A stretch of 64,000 nucleotides of DNA from Aestuariibaculum lutulentum (GTDB lineage Bacteria; Bacteroidota; Bacteroidia; Flavobacteriales; Flavobacteriaceae), in the NCBI RefSeq assembly GCF_032926325.1, contig NZ_CP136709.1:2512501-2576500 (forward strand), written 5' to 3'. The notes below the pieces were generated by a model. The model worked only from the letters and a program-made list of their open reading frames with translations. It was not told the DNA's origin and did not search any database. How positions within the stretch are numbered: the first letter of the stretch is position 1; every line of letters begins with the position of its first letter. A program made the translations under genes and the position numbers. This document shows positions 1-7,339 of the stretch, piece by piece.

Positions 1-262
1 ATCTTGGTAATGATACAACTTTATTGTCTGTTTCGTTTAATCCTAAATGGGCTTTTATAGCCTTTAAAATGTTATCATTAATTTTTACTGGAGAAACTGA
101 TGCTGTAAGTTTAATTACGGCTACTTCAATGTCTAATACTTCTTGTAATATTTCAGGATATTGCAGCATGAGGTTGTAGACTTCCTTATTTTGTGTTTCA
201 GAAAGGGCACCTGCTACATATAGCTCTAAAATTCCAGATTCTATGTAAGCTTGTATATCCAT
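1..262 (-). CDS. Anti-sigma factor, N-terminal part (cut by window edge)
   Basis: The reading frame opens with ATG at 262 and runs off the left edge, giving about 87 residues that begin MDIQAYIESGILELYVAGAL. This opening is typical of the RskA/ChrR-like anti-sigma factors of Flavobacteriaceae, which bind and hold an ECF sigma factor. Only one base separates it from the stop of the sigma gene at 264, so the two are cotranslated, as sigma/anti-sigma pairs usually are. The membrane segment and C-terminal domain expected of the family would lie outside the window, so membrane location is inferred and not seen. Confidence 0.75.
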   Translation of the reverse strand, partial: MDIQAYIESGILELYVAGALSETQNKEVYNLMLQYPEILQEVLDIEVAVIKLTASVSPVKINDNILKAIKAHLGLNETDNKVVSLPR

Positions 263-263
263 C

Positions 264-794
264 TTATTCTAATACCATGTTTCTTAATTCTTTAATACAG
301 TTGCGATTTCTGGTTTTTATAGTTCCCACGGGCATGTCGAGAGCTTCTGAAGCTTCAATTTGTGTATAACCTTTAAAATAGAGAAGTTCTATAACCGCTT
401 TACATTTTTCTTTCAACTTTTTTACGAACTTTTTAATTCCAATAGCGTCTGTAGAATTGTCTAAACTATCGCTGCTTTCTAGAATATCTACGAAAAACTC
501 GGCATCAAGGTTTTGCTTTGTTTTTTTAAAAGCTTTAGATCGTGTTTTATCGATGGCTGCATTTCTGGCAATATTTAAAATCCAGGTAAAAAATCGGCCT
601 TTTTCGGAAGAATAACTGCTTGCATTATGCCAGGCTTTAATAAATACGTCCTGCATAACTTCCTCGGCTATATCTTTATCACGAACAATATTGTAGATGA
701 CGCCTTGCATGCTTTCGCTATACATGTGGTATAGGGTTTCGAAAGCTTTTTCGTCCTTCTGTTTGAAGTTTTCAATTAGGGTCTCTAATTCCAT
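264..794 (-). CDS. ECF-type RNA polymerase sigma factor
   Basis: A 176-residue sigma-70 family protein with region 2 at about residues 20-90 (core binding and -10 recognition, including FFTWILNIARNAAIDKTRS) and region 4 at about 120-172 (helix-turn-helix with YTQIEASEALDMPVGTIKTR). Length and the lack of regions 1 and 3 fit the extracytoplasmic-function group. It recruits RNA polymerase to a small set of promoters and is presumably kept inactive by the anti-sigma protein encoded immediately downstream. The inducing signal cannot be read from the sequence. A YceI-like lipoprotein gene lies upstream on the same strand, behind a terminator. Confidence 0.9.
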   Translation of the reverse strand: MELETLIENFKQKDEKAFETLYHMYSESMQGVIYNIVRDKDIAEEVMQDVFIKAWHNASSYSSEKGRFFTWILNIARNAAIDKTRSKAFKKTKQNLDAEFFVDILESSDSLDNSTDAIGIKKFVKKLKEKCKAVIELLYFKGYTQIEASEALDMPVGTIKTRNRNCIKELRNMVLE

Positions 795-834
795 TTGGTA
801 GATTAAGTTTCCGAAAAATAAGGAATTAAAAAGA

Positions 835-860
835 AAAAGCTACTTAAATAAGTAGCTTTT
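835..860 (-). terminator. Rho-independent terminator of the YceI-like gene
   Basis: Perfect 11-bp inverted repeat (835-845 with 850-860, loop 846-849) followed on the minus strand by a T-rich run reaching about 826. It separates the YceI-like gene from the sigma factor gene. Confidence 0.8.
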
Positions 861-886
861 GTATAAATATATTTTCAGTAACGAAG

Positions 887-1510
887 TTAATTCTTACGTA
901 AATAAGTGCTGACAACAATGGCAACGTCTTCCCAGGTCTTGCTTACACCATCTGGTCCGGTATGTAAGTCGAAACATACTTTATTTAAACTTTCAAGGGC
1001 TCCAAGGGCATCCCAATCGGCTAAATTCATAGTTCCCGTCATGGTTACACGGCGTTCATCGGTAACCTCAAAAGTAAGAGGTAAATCTTTTGTAACACCA
1101 TTCATAGTTAAAGTGGCTACATAATTACCATTTGTTACTTTAATGGTTCCATCAATAAGGTCTGTATCTAACATAGCCCCAAAAAAGGATTCCTTTAATT
1201 TTGTATCTCTTGATGGATCTTTAGTAAATAAACTGCTTACAGGAATAGTGAAGTTTAAATTATTTAGAGCTTCTTCAGCTGAAGCTCCCGTTTTTTCATC
1301 GAATTTTAATATGGTAAATTCTCCTCCAACTGGTAGTTTATCTGTGGTTTTGTAGGCGGTCCATTTTACCGAAGTAGCTTCTGGTTTTACCACAAACTTT
1401 TCTGCAGTCGTAATTTCTGTGTTTTCTTCAGTAGAGGTCTCTTTTTTATTGTCTTTACAGGCTACGAAACTTAATGCCAAAACAATAATCAGGTAACTTA
1501 TTTTTTTCAT
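887..1510 (-). CDS. YceI-like lipoprotein
   Basis: A 207-residue protein with a lipoprotein signal (MKKISYLIIVLALSFVAC, lipidated Cys18) followed by an acidic linker and a YceI-like domain from about residue 40 to the end. YceI proteins form a lipocalin-like barrel that binds isoprenoid or other lipids in the periplasm; for this paralogue the ligand is unknown. It is transcribed alone: a terminator follows at 835-860. The divergent neighbour is hemN. The oxygen-type dyad at 1574-1587 lies in the shared upstream region, but no -10 element sits at the matching distance on this side, so control of this gene by that site is not supported. Confidence 0.8.
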   Translation of the reverse strand: MKKISYLIIVLALSFVACKDNKKETSTEENTEITTAEKFVVKPEATSVKWTAYKTTDKLPVGGEFTILKFDEKTGASAEEALNNLNFTIPVSSLFTKDPSRDTKLKESFFGAMLDTDLIDGTIKVTNGNYVATLTMNGVTKDLPLTFEVTDERRVTMTGTMNLADWDALGALESLNKVCFDLHTGPDGVSKTWEDVAIVVSTYLRKN

Positions 1511-1573
1511 GAATTAAGAATTTTTTTAAGATGTGAAATAGAGTACTAATATACTAATTGCATATGTTTATAC

Positions 1574-1617
1574 ATGACATAAGTCATGTTTTTAACAAAA
1601 GAATAAGGATACTTTTG
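1574..1617 (+). promoter_or_regulatory. FNR-type site and -10 element of hemN
   Basis: The dyad ATGACATAAGTCAT (1574-1587; the symmetry extends to 1572-1589) is followed after exactly 22 bases by TACTTTTG (1610-1617), a perfect TAnnTTTG element. With the start of transcription near 1622 the dyad centre lies at -41.5, the class II activator position. Five other promoters in the window share this geometry. Confidence 0.8.
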
Positions 1618-1634
1618 AACTTTAAAAAACCACC

Positions 1635-2999
1635 ATGATAAAACAACTAACCAATAAGTACAATGTTGCTGGGCCAAGATATACCAGTTATCCGACGGTA
1701 CCTTATTGGAATCAAGATACTTTTTCTCTGAAAAACTGGAGAGCTTCGCTAATAAAATCGTTTAAGGCAAGTAATGCCTCCGAAGGCTTGAGTTTATATA
1801 TTCATTTACCATTCTGTGAAAGTTTATGTACATTTTGTGGTTGTAATAAACGTATTACTAAGCAGCATAGTGTAGAACCGGTTTATATTAAGGCTGTTTT
1901 AAAAGAATGGAGTTTATACTTGGAGTTGTTTGATGAAAAACCAGTTATTAAAGAAATTCATTTAGGAGGTGGTACACCGACTTTCTTTTCTCCGGAGCAT
2001 TTAACATTGTTGATTGAAGGCATTCTAAAACATGCCAAAGTTGCTGAAGATTATGAATTTAGTTTTGAAGGCCACCCGAATAATACCACGCGAGAACATT
2101 TACAGGCTTTATACAATGTAGGTTTTCGTCGTGTAAGCTTTGGTGTTCAGGACTATAATGAAACCGTACAGAAAGCGATTCATAGAATACAACCATTTGA
2201 ACATGTAAAACGCGCTACCGAGTTAGCCAGAGAAGTAGGTTACACTTCGGTAGGTCATGATATTATTTTTGGTTTGCCATTTCAAACCTTAGAACACGTT
2301 AAAGAAACCATTTTAAAAACACAGGCTTTATTACCTGACCGTTTGGCTTTTTACAGCTATGCACACGTGCCATGGATAAAAGGTAACGGACAACGCGGAT
2401 TTAATGATGAAGATTTACCATCGGCAGAATTGAAACGCGAACAATATCAATTAGGAAAACAATTGCTAACTAATATCGGCTATCACGAAATAGGGATGGA
2501 CCATTTTGCTTTACCAACAGACACCCTTTACACATCCATGATTAACGGGAAATTACACCGTAATTTCATGGGATACACCTCATCAAAAACCCGGGCTATG
2601 ATAGGCTTGGGCGTTTCGTCTATTAGTGATAGCTGGTATGGGTTTGCACAAAATGAAAAGAGCTTAGAGGCTTATTATCATTTATTGAAAGAAAATATTA
2701 TTCCTGTATACCGCGGACATATTTTAAATGATGAAGACCTTATTATTCGAAAACATGTTTTAAACTTAATGTGTCAGTTTAAAACCAGTTGGAGTAATGA
2801 TAATTTATATTTTGATGAATTACCACAGGTTTTAAGTCGTCTGGCAGAAATGGAACGTGATGGTTTAATAGAAATTAAGAAGAGCAGTATTGTTGTAACA
2901 TCAAAAGGCAAACCTTTTGTTAGAAATGTATGCATGGCTTTTGATGTGTTATTACAAAGAAAACAACCGGATACCCAGTTGTTTTCAATGACTGTATAG
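1635..2999 (+). CDS. hemN: Oxygen-independent coproporphyrinogen III oxidase
   Basis: A 454-residue radical SAM enzyme that decarboxylates coproporphyrinogen III to protoporphyrinogen IX without oxygen, in the cytoplasm, as a late step of haem synthesis. The cluster motif is C61-x3-C65-x2-C68 followed by Cys70 (CESLCTFCGC), the pattern of true HemN and not of the HemW chaperone group. The SAM-binding glycine stretch LGGGTPTFF follows, and the N-terminal YNVAGPRYTSYPT is the HemN signature. Length matches the family. It stands beside the cbb3 oxidase cluster, and its promoter carries an FNR-type site at class II distance, so expression at low oxygen is expected. Confidence 0.95.
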   Translation: MIKQLTNKYNVAGPRYTSYPTVPYWNQDTFSLKNWRASLIKSFKASNASEGLSLYIHLPFCESLCTFCGCNKRITKQHSVEPVYIKAVLKEWSLYLELFDEKPVIKEIHLGGGTPTFFSPEHLTLLIEGILKHAKVAEDYEFSFEGHPNNTTREHLQALYNVGFRRVSFGVQDYNETVQKAIHRIQPFEHVKRATELAREVGYTSVGHDIIFGLPFQTLEHVKETILKTQALLPDRLAFYSYAHVPWIKGNGQRGFNDEDLPSAELKREQYQLGKQLLTNIGYHEIGMDHFALPTDTLYTSMINGKLHRNFMGYTSSKTRAMIGLGVSSISDSWYGFAQNEKSLEAYYHLLKENIIPVYRGHILNDEDLIIRKHVLNLMCQFKTSWSNDNLYFDELPQVLSRLAEMERDGLIEIKKSSIVVTSKGKPFVRNVCMAFDVLLQRKQPDTQLFSMTV

Positions 3000-3022
3000 A
3001 ATTTGTTATTTATCAGTGGTGA

Positions 3023-3472
3023 CTATATTCTGAGTTTGCCTGTTATTTCGTCTACTTTTATGGCGTAAATAACAGGCGAATCTTCTTCTACCTTAGCCGA
3101 AAACTCTTGAATATAATCTAAATCGCGTCCTTCGTTATTTAGAATTACTTCTTTAACTCCTAAAGAAAATTCGTGTAACATGGCTTTAGCTCCACTACCA
3201 GATAGTTCCTGATAAGTGCCGTGAACCACAACCGATTTCCATTTGTCTATGGCATCAATTTCTGAAACTTCAAGAGCCACATTAGGGTTTAATCGAAGAG
3301 CATTAATTTTGTGCCCTTCACCTGAATAACCAATAATAATATGGTCTTTATTGTACAAATAGGTGATGGGAACTACAAATGGGCGGTTATTGTATATATA
3401 GGCCAAATGGCCAACGTAGTTGTTGTGCAAAATGTACTCGCATTTTTGTAAATCTAAAGTTTCCATGAGCAT
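3023..3472 (-). CDS. PNPOx-like flavin-binding protein
   Basis: A 149-residue split-barrel protein of the pyridoxamine 5'-phosphate oxidase-like superfamily. The core strands (HLAYIYNNRPFVVPITYLYN, then HIIIGYSGEGHKINAL and ALEVSEID) fit the NimA/HugZ-like branch that binds FMN or, in some members, haem. It is not the vitamin B6 enzyme itself, which is longer and has a different C-terminus. The substrate is unknown. It converges on hemN with a 23-base gap. Upstream, a near-perfect FNR-type dyad with a correctly spaced -10 places it in the oxygen-limitation regulon, so a redox or haem-linked role is plausible but inferred. A second ATG lies two codons downstream of the first. Confidence 0.8.
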   Translation of the reverse strand: MLMETLDLQKCEYILHNNYVGHLAYIYNNRPFVVPITYLYNKDHIIIGYSGEGHKINALRLNPNVALEVSEIDAIDKWKSVVVHGTYQELSGSGAKAMLHEFSLGVKEVILNNEGRDLDYIQEFSAKVEEDSPVIYAIKVDEITGKLRI

Positions 3473-3570
3473 TAGTTTTATTGGTTTTTAAATATGGCGG
3501 GTTCATTAATGCGTTTTAGTAAAATCGATTCAGGGAACATTCATCTTTCAACACAAGAATTTACCATGTT

Positions 3571-3614
3571 TAAAATTACAGAATATCGTAGAACTGAAAA
3601 ATGATTAAAATCAG
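3571..3614 (-). promoter_or_regulatory. Candidate FNR-type site and -10 element of the PNPOx-like gene
   Basis: On the minus strand CTGATTTTAATCAT (3614-3601), one arm base away from a perfect dyad, is followed after 22 bases by TAATTTTA (3578-3571), seven of eight matches to TAnnTTTG. Spacing is identical to the other five sites. The leader to the ATG would be about 94 bases, longer than in the others. Confidence 0.55.
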
Positions 3615-3641
3615 TTGGTTATCATGTTGAATAAGAAATGT

Positions 3642-4343
3642 TTAATGGCAGTCTATAGAACTCGTGGCAAGTTCTACAACAGGAGCAGGAGACAGGTAAG
3701 GTATGCCTAAACCTAAACCACGAAGAATAAATAGAAGACCAATGATTACCACGAAAACAGGAACAGCTTTCTGAATACGTTGCTTAATACTACTGTTTAA
3801 AAATTTACCAAGGTAAATGGCTGAGGTCATCAACGGAATAGTGCCTAACCCAAATAACGTCATGTATAAGCTGCTTTGAAATGCAGATGACATGGTGATG
3901 GCAGCAAACACGGCCATATAAACCAATCCACAAGGTAAAAATCCGTTAAGAAAGCCTATAGTTAAAAACGTATCGGCAGTTTTCTTTTTAAGGGCTTTTC
4001 CTAATGCAGACTTTACTTTAGCAATAAGGTTATAAATAGGTTTTGAAGCATTGTATTTATTAAATAGTTGTGTCGGAATTAAAATAATTACAATCATTAA
4101 AATACCAATAGCAATAGATAATTGCTGTTGCATACCAAACAGGTAAAAGCTTTTACCAATAAAGCCGAAAAGCAACCCTATAATACTGTAAGCTAATAAA
4201 CGCCCAATATGATATGAGAAGATTTGAGCGATTTTTTTAACCGAATTGCTGCGGTCTACAGGTAGCATAAAGGCAATAGGGCCACACATACCAACACAGT
4301 GGAAACTTCCTAAAATACCAAATATGAGTGCAGACCAAAGCAT
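3642..4343 (-). CDS. TauE/SafE-like membrane protein of the cbb3 cluster
   Basis: A 233-residue polytopic protein with about six hydrophobic segments. The N-terminal FHCVGMCGPIAF and the central FLNGFLPCGLVYMA hold paired cysteines and belong to the COG2836 group (labelled sulfite exporter TauE/SafE, related to the DsbD/CcdA-like fold). Members next to fixGHI genes are thought to help copper or thiol handling during cbb3 oxidase assembly; transport of sulfite is not shown. It begins directly after the fixH stop, with no gap, and is the last gene of the leftward cco cluster. The metal or thiol role is inferred from context and the cysteine motifs. Confidence 0.75.
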   Translation of the reverse strand: MLWSALIFGILGSFHCVGMCGPIAFMLPVDRSNSVKKIAQIFSYHIGRLLAYSIIGLLFGFIGKSFYLFGMQQQLSIAIGILMIVIILIPTQLFNKYNASKPIYNLIAKVKSALGKALKKKTADTFLTIGFLNGFLPCGLVYMAVFAAITMSSAFQSSLYMTLFGLGTIPLMTSAIYLGKFLNSSIKQRIQKAVPVFVVIIGLLFILRGLGLGIPYLSPAPVVELATSSIDCH

Positions 4344-4790
4344 TTAGTATATAATTTCTTTTTTATAGAGATAAGAATTTTCGTTATATTTCCAGTCTAC
4401 TTTAATGTTCCAGCGACCATCCAATAAACGTTTGTCAGGTATGAGCAAATTGTGGTTTGACAATGAAATAGGCGTTTCAAAGTCGAATTGTTTATTAGAT
4501 GGTCTGTATAGGAACACTTTACCTGTAACTTTTGTGTAATCTAGATCACTGGGAAAATTAATTATCAACCCCTCTGCTGATATATTGTATGTAATATTTT
4601 GAGCTAAATTTTTAGCGTTATTTTCTTTATTTAAGTCGTTTTGAAACTCCAGTTCCTGACCGTAATAATCTTCGGTAACCAAATCATGATTGTATTTTTT
4701 ATCGACACTCATGGTTATAATAAAATACATAATGAAGCTTATAAAAGCTACAAACGCTAAGGCAATACCTGTTCCCCAATTGAATTTCAT
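4344..4790 (-). CDS. fixH: FixH family protein
   Basis: A 148-residue single-pass inner-membrane protein: one hydrophobic segment at about residues 6-28, then YNHDLVTEDYYGQELEFQ, which is the recognisable FixH/CcoH signature, and a beta-rich periplasmic domain ending in a DGRWNIKVDW strand. FixH/CcoH is needed for assembly or stability of the cbb3 oxidase and interacts with its subunits. It lies between ccoG (12-base gap) and the TauE/SafE-like gene (no gap) in one operon, the usual order. Confidence 0.85.
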   Translation of the reverse strand: MKFNWGTGIALAFVAFISFIMYFIITMSVDKKYNHDLVTEDYYGQELEFQNDLNKENNAKNLAQNITYNISAEGLIINFPSDLDYTKVTGKVFLYRPSNKQFDFETPISLSNHNLLIPDKRLLDGRWNIKVDWKYNENSYLYKKEIIY

Positions 4791-4802
4791 CTGTCTTATT
4801 TT

Positions 4803-6227
4803 TTAATTATAGCTTCTAGGTCCTAGAAAATTTACACTGGTTGTTTCAATAAGTTCATCATCGCTATAAACTTCTATAATCAGTTTATTTTTGTCTCCCG
4901 ATAATTCACTTTGATTTATTTCTATAAACAGGGTACCTTCGGCAATGCCTTGTTTTGGTACTTTAAAATTATCGCTGGCCGAAACCAGTTTAATTTCTCC
5001 GTTATACTTTCTAAGTTTAAAACTTACGTTGTCTATTTCTTTTACGGTTTTGTTAACCAGTTTGTAGGTGAAAATATTACTGATAATATTATCGCCTTTA
5101 CGTTCATAGAGCTGTCCTGGTAAACGTAACACAGTGGCTTCAACATCGTTTCGAAGAAGCAGAAGCCCTGTAAATACGCCTATTAAAATAGTTAAAACAG
5201 CTATGTAGCCCTTCATTCGGGCTGTAAGTTTGAATTTTTGTTTCTTTTCTATTTCGTCTTCACTGGCATAACGAATTAACCCTTTAGGCAGGTTGATGCT
5301 TTCCATAATATGGTCGCATTCGTCAATACAAGCGGTACAGTTTACACATTCCAGTTGCGTGCCGTTTCGAATATCGATACCGGTAGGGCAAACGTGAACA
5401 CATTGTAGACAGTCTATACAATCGCCATGACCTAAGGCCTGACGGTCTTCATTTTTTCTGAATTTTTTTCTTCCACTTTCGCCTTCACCACGTTTGTGGT
5501 CGTACGCTACTACAATAGATTTATTGTCAAGCAGTACACTTTGTAATCTTCCGTAAGGGCAAGCAATAATACATACCTGCTCTCTAAACCAGGCAAAAAC
5601 AAAGTAGAATACCCCAGTGAAAATAATAAGTGGAACAAGTGTGCCTAAATGGTTAAGCGGGCTTTCACCAATGTATTGTAAAAGCTTATCGCTACCAATT
5701 AAATAGGCTAAAAATATATTAGCAATAAGAAACGAGATGACTAAAAATATAAACCATTTCAGGCCACGCTTTCTTATTTTTTCGGCGTTCCATTCTTGGT
5801 TATCCAACCTGCGTTGTTTATTACGATCGCCTTCAATCCAGTATTCAATACGTCTGAAGACCATTTCCATAAAAATGGTTTGCGGACAAACCCAACCGCA
5901 AAACACGCGCCCGAATGCCACTGTGAATAAGGTGATGAACACGACACCTATAATCATAGACAAAACGAACAAATAGAAATCCTGTGGCCAGAATGGAAAA
6001 CCGAAAATATTGAAACGACGCTCTAAAACATTAAACATCAAAAATTGATTTCCTTGGACCTTAATAAACGGAGCGGCAAACAAAAAGGCCAGCAATACGT
6101 AGCTTGTTATCTTGCGGTACTCGTATAGCTTGCCGCTGGGTTTTTTAGGGTACACCCAGGCACGCTTTCCTTCTTTGGTCATAGTACCAATACTATCTCT
6201 GAACGATTCGTTGCTAGGTGTTTCCAA
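4803..6227 (-). CDS. ccoG: Cytochrome c oxidase accessory protein CcoG
   Basis: A 474-residue membrane iron-sulfur protein (FixG/RdxA family) that reduces copper for delivery to the cbb3 oxidase. Membrane segments lie at about 42-56, 84-106, 158-178, 196-213 and 340-358. Cysteine pairs in CGWVC (110, 114) and CIIAC (219, 223) flank the membrane core. A 2x[4Fe-4S] ferredoxin domain holds C270, C273, C276, C280 and C294, C297, C300, C304. The C-terminal part (about 360-474) is the Ig-like periplasmic domain seen in FixG C-termini. Length fits the family. It follows ccoP by about 40 bases and precedes fixH. Confidence 0.94.
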   Translation of the reverse strand: METPSNESFRDSIGTMTKEGKRAWVYPKKPSGKLYEYRKITSYVLLAFLFAAPFIKVQGNQFLMFNVLERRFNIFGFPFWPQDFYLFVLSMIIGVVFITLFTVAFGRVFCGWVCPQTIFMEMVFRRIEYWIEGDRNKQRRLDNQEWNAEKIRKRGLKWFIFLVISFLIANIFLAYLIGSDKLLQYIGESPLNHLGTLVPLIIFTGVFYFVFAWFREQVCIIACPYGRLQSVLLDNKSIVVAYDHKRGEGESGRKKFRKNEDRQALGHGDCIDCLQCVHVCPTGIDIRNGTQLECVNCTACIDECDHIMESINLPKGLIRYASEDEIEKKQKFKLTARMKGYIAVLTILIGVFTGLLLLRNDVEATVLRLPGQLYERKGDNIISNIFTYKLVNKTVKEIDNVSFKLRKYNGEIKLVSASDNFKVPKQGIAEGTLFIEINQSELSGDKNKLIIEVYSDDELIETTSVNFLGPRSYN

Positions 6228-6267
6228 GTTGTTTTGGTTTTAGGTTTTTTGTTAGGTGTTTAACGTT

Positions 6268-7152
6268 TTAGTTTGCGTCGTTCCAAATTTCTCCTTCAGC
6301 AGCTTTAGGCTCGGCAGGGGTTGTGCCCTGGAAGCTTAAAACATAGCTTGATACTTGTGCAATTTCTGATGGTTTTAATCCGTTTTTAGACCAGGCAATC
6401 ATACCTTTACCATCACGGCCACCTTCAGAAACTGTTTTAAATACATTTTTAATACCACCACCAAGAATCCAGTATTCATCGGTTAAGTTAGGTCCGATAC
6501 CACCACCACCGTCAGCTTTATGACAAGCTACACAGTTGGCATCGAATATTTTTTTACCGTTGCTTAAATCGGAAGCATCGGTTAATAGTTCAACAGTATT
6601 GAAATCTACTAAGTCTTTAGCCGTTTTCTTGTATTCTTCAATGGCTTTTTGAGCTTCAGCATATTCAGTATTTAATTCGTCGTATTGGCCTTCGCCATTA
6701 AAAACGTGGAAACGTAGTAAATAGATTGCAGCAAAAACGATTGAAGCATAGAACCCATATAACCACCACGGTGGTAAATCGTTATCTAATTCCTGAATAC
6801 CATCGTAGTTGTGATCCAGAATAATTTCGTGTTCTTTTTCAATGGGTTTTGTACCTGCAAGTACTTTATATATATTCTTAACCCATTGAATGAATTTAGA
6901 AGGTGTTTCTTGTTCAGCATCAAAGCGAGCCTTTGCAGCTTCGTCTAAACTTTGATAAAGTATAGACTTCATAGAGCTTACTATACCTTCTATTGCAATT
7001 AAAATAAAGATGACCAGTAAAAGGAATAGTGCCAGTAACGGGTATTCTACAAAGGCTGGTTTGTCTCCGGAATCTATAAGGAATTCGGCTAAGAAAAATA
7101 TCGCAAAGAATATTATTGGAACTCTTAACCATGAAGGGAATGATTGTCTCAT
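6268..7152 (-). CDS. ccoP: cbb3 oxidase subunit CcoP, single-haem form
   Basis: A 294-residue c-type cytochrome subunit. Two hydrophobic segments at about 11-26 and 37-57 precede a third at 130-147 that follows the CcoP-type stretch DHNYDGIQELDNDLPPWW. The cytochrome domain at about 195-280 has one haem c site, C207-V-A-C210-H211, with GIGPNLTDEYW and a later Met in KGMIAWSK as the likely axial ligand. Proteobacterial CcoP carries two CxxCH motifs; only one is present here, the form usual in Bacteroidota. It passes electrons toward CcoNO. Its start overlaps the stop of ccoQ by four bases, so translation is coupled. Confidence 0.93.
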   Translation of the reverse strand: MRQSFPSWLRVPIIFFAIFFLAEFLIDSGDKPAFVEYPLLALFLLLVIFILIAIEGIVSSMKSILYQSLDEAAKARFDAEQETPSKFIQWVKNIYKVLAGTKPIEKEHEIILDHNYDGIQELDNDLPPWWLYGFYASIVFAAIYLLRFHVFNGEGQYDELNTEYAEAQKAIEEYKKTAKDLVDFNTVELLTDASDLSNGKKIFDANCVACHKADGGGGIGPNLTDEYWILGGGIKNVFKTVSEGGRDGKGMIAWSKNGLKPSEIAQVSSYVLSFQGTTPAEPKAAEGEIWNDAN

Positions 7153-7334
7153 AATGTTTGGTCGTTTTGGTTTTCTAGTGGTAGGTTACTAACAGTTTTT
7201 ATATAATCTTTTTTAGCAGTAACAACCCACCAAAATAGTACAACAAAAAAGATAAAAAAGATTAGCAGGGAGATGATAGGGTAGATCTCTACCCCGGCAA
7301 TGGTCTCCATATGGTTTTTTATAAATTTCATCAT
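7149..7334 (-). CDS. ccoQ: cbb3 oxidase small subunit CcoQ/FixQ-like
   Basis: A 61-residue protein with one membrane segment (about 17-39, rich in Ile, Phe and Trp) and a short charged C-terminus beginning TAKKDYIKTV. Size, topology and position between ccoNO and ccoP identify it as CcoQ, which stabilises the association of CcoP with the core. Sequence conservation in this family is low, so the call rests mainly on context. It starts six bases after the ccoNO stop and overlaps ccoP by four bases. Confidence 0.8.
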   Translation of the reverse strand: MMKFIKNHMETIAGVEIYPIISLLIFFIFFVVLFWWVVTAKKDYIKTVSNLPLENQNDQTL

Positions 7335-7339
7335 GACGT

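Noticed and set aside
1511..1573. Control of the YceI-like gene by the FNR-type dyad at 1574-1587
   Set aside because: On the minus strand the eight bases at the required 22-base distance read TATTAGTA, without the TTTG part, and no other -10 is seen.
6268..7152. Search for a second CxxCH in CcoP, or a frameshift that removed it
   Set aside because: The frame is intact and of normal length for the phylum; there is simply one haem site.
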